Below are positions 37,546-38,317 of a DNA stretch of 38,317 bases, one piece after another (the first letter of the stretch is position 1; every line of letters starts with the position of its first letter). The stretch is from Porphyra umbilicalis. Its lineage: Eukaryota > Rhodophyta > Bangiophyceae > Bangiales > Bangiaceae. A program made the translations under genes and the position numbers. The notes below the pieces were generated by a model, which was not told where the DNA came from, made no database searches, and saw only the letters and a program-made list of their open reading frames with translations. The stretch spans positions 1 through 38,317 of the forward strand of contig KV919257.1 of assembly GCA_002049455.2 (NCBI GenBank), read 5' to 3'.

Positions 37546-38317
37546 CGTCAGTTGCGGGATGACGGTGATGTGTTGCAGGTGTCGGTGGAGCCACAATTGC
37601 ACTGTCGGCTGCCCCGTGCTGCGTTGCGGGTAGGTACGAGGTGGGACGTATGAGGTGGGAACTGAGGCGGAGTATTGGGCGGGGGGCATCGGGCGACGAG
37701 GCGGCATGCTGGTTTTTACCGCCGTCGAGCCATCTTGTGAGGACTAAGAGAGTGCAGGCAGTGTGGGGGGCGGTGGGGGCGAGGGAGGCAGCGGCGGCGG
37801 CGAGGGAGATAGTGGTGGCGGGGGGGGTAGACTCATTCCCGGCAGGATAGGCCGCGGTTTTTCGTATACACGTTTCATGTTGAGCCGCTGCTTGGCAAGT
37901 GAGGAGGTTGGGCAAGTGGGGAGGACCGAGCGGGAGCGAAGGTTGGAGCGGGAGGGTGTGGCTGGCGGGACTGTCGTTTTGCCTGTCGGCTGAGAGACAA
38001 TAGAGAGCGTCGGCAAGTCGGGCGTGGGTATCAAATGTCGGTAGAATGTGGGTCGCCGACCCACGTCGGATGTACCCACATCTTCCCCACATTTAGCGTC
38101 GGCAAGTGTCCAAAGAACGGTTGACACGATTTGAGCTCTCCACATCTACCGCAACGGCACTGCAGCGACCTCTGTGCGAGCAACACCTTCCAATTGACCT
38201 CCACCCCCAGCACCATCACCCCTTCCCCCTTGGAGAGACGCCCCGGCCGACCATATGACAGGGCGGCGGTCGATGGAGATGGGGGATGTAGTGGGCATAG
38301 TGCGAGTTTTGGAGGGG

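Larger units (their letters stand above)
35806..38317. other. weakly coding and repetitive right flank
   Basis: Short frames on both strands change identity every few hundred bases, and none is recognisable. Minisatellites occupy much of 37.1-37.6 kb. At 38010-38106 GCGTCGGCAAGT occurs twice around an inverted repeat (GTGGGTCG/CGACCCAC, 38047-38063), which may be the edge of another element. An A+T-rich patch at about 35385-35445 separates this flank from the piggyBac-like element. Confidence 0.4.

Noticed and set aside
37337..38092. 251-codon minus-strand ORF
   Set aside because: Half of it is the 21-bp minisatellite, which is open in several frames because its unit is a multiple of three.
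1..38317. tRNA or rRNA genes
   Set aside because: No cloverleaf-like sequence with a convincing T-loop, and no recognisable rRNA segment, was seen by eye on either strand.

Overview
This is a eukaryotic nuclear window. There is no bacterial gene layout. Coding stretches are very G+C-rich, apparently intron-poor, and separated by distinctly A+T-richer DNA. Most of the sequence is transposable elements of purely eukaryotic types: Ty3/gypsy chromovirus, Ty1/copia, LINE, piggyBac-like and pogo-like. A G+C-rich alga, for instance a bangiophyte red alga such as Porphyra or Pyropia, would fit. That is an inference from composition and repeat content, not from a marker gene.

Layout, left to right. 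(1) 1-1195, minus strand: the start of a secreted cysteine-rich protein that runs off the left edge. It has a signal peptide and an eight-cysteine, lipid-transfer-protein-like domain. It is the only convincing host gene. (2) 1196-4498: mostly non-coding, with short repeats and a perfect 28-bp palindrome. (3) 4499-7051: a decayed pogo-like DNA transposon bounded by about 190-bp inverted repeats and TA dinucleotides. Only the C-terminal part of its transposase is left, broken by one frameshift. (4) 8-9.2 kb: C-rich DNA, then a plus-strand ORF (9165-10193) lying tail to tail with a minus-strand Ty3/gypsy element (10251-14511). The gypsy has zinc knuckle, protease, RT, RNase H, integrase and chromodomain, with six in-frame stops.

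(5) 15.7-29.6 kb, minus strand: one large LINE-type open reading frame broken by two later insertions. It encodes a G/A/P-rich N-terminal region, three CCHH/CCHC zinc fingers, a LINE reverse transcriptase and, in the same frame, a tyrosine-recombinase-like C-terminus. A complete copia element (21309-26794, target duplication GCCCC) sits in its N-terminal half. An 848-bp element (17783-18630, target duplication GGTCCTCAC) sits inside the RT. Removing either insertion with one target copy brings the LINE frame back into register, so the order of events can be read directly: LINE first, then copia and the 848-bp element.

(6) 29.6-32.3 kb: G+C-rich DNA with ambiguous coding signal on both strands. 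(7) 32276-35109: a nearly intact piggyBac-like transposon with paired 18-bp palindromes at each end, flanked by CTAG, with one stop codon in the transposase. (8) 35.1-38.3 kb: mixed, weakly coding sequence with minisatellites.

The points most worth following are the LINE-RT plus tyrosine-recombinase reading frame, the piggyBac ends (CTAG instead of TTAA), the antisense ORF behind the gypsy pol gene, and the fact that every internal stop in these transposon genes is TAG or TGA, several at positions where the family normally has Trp.
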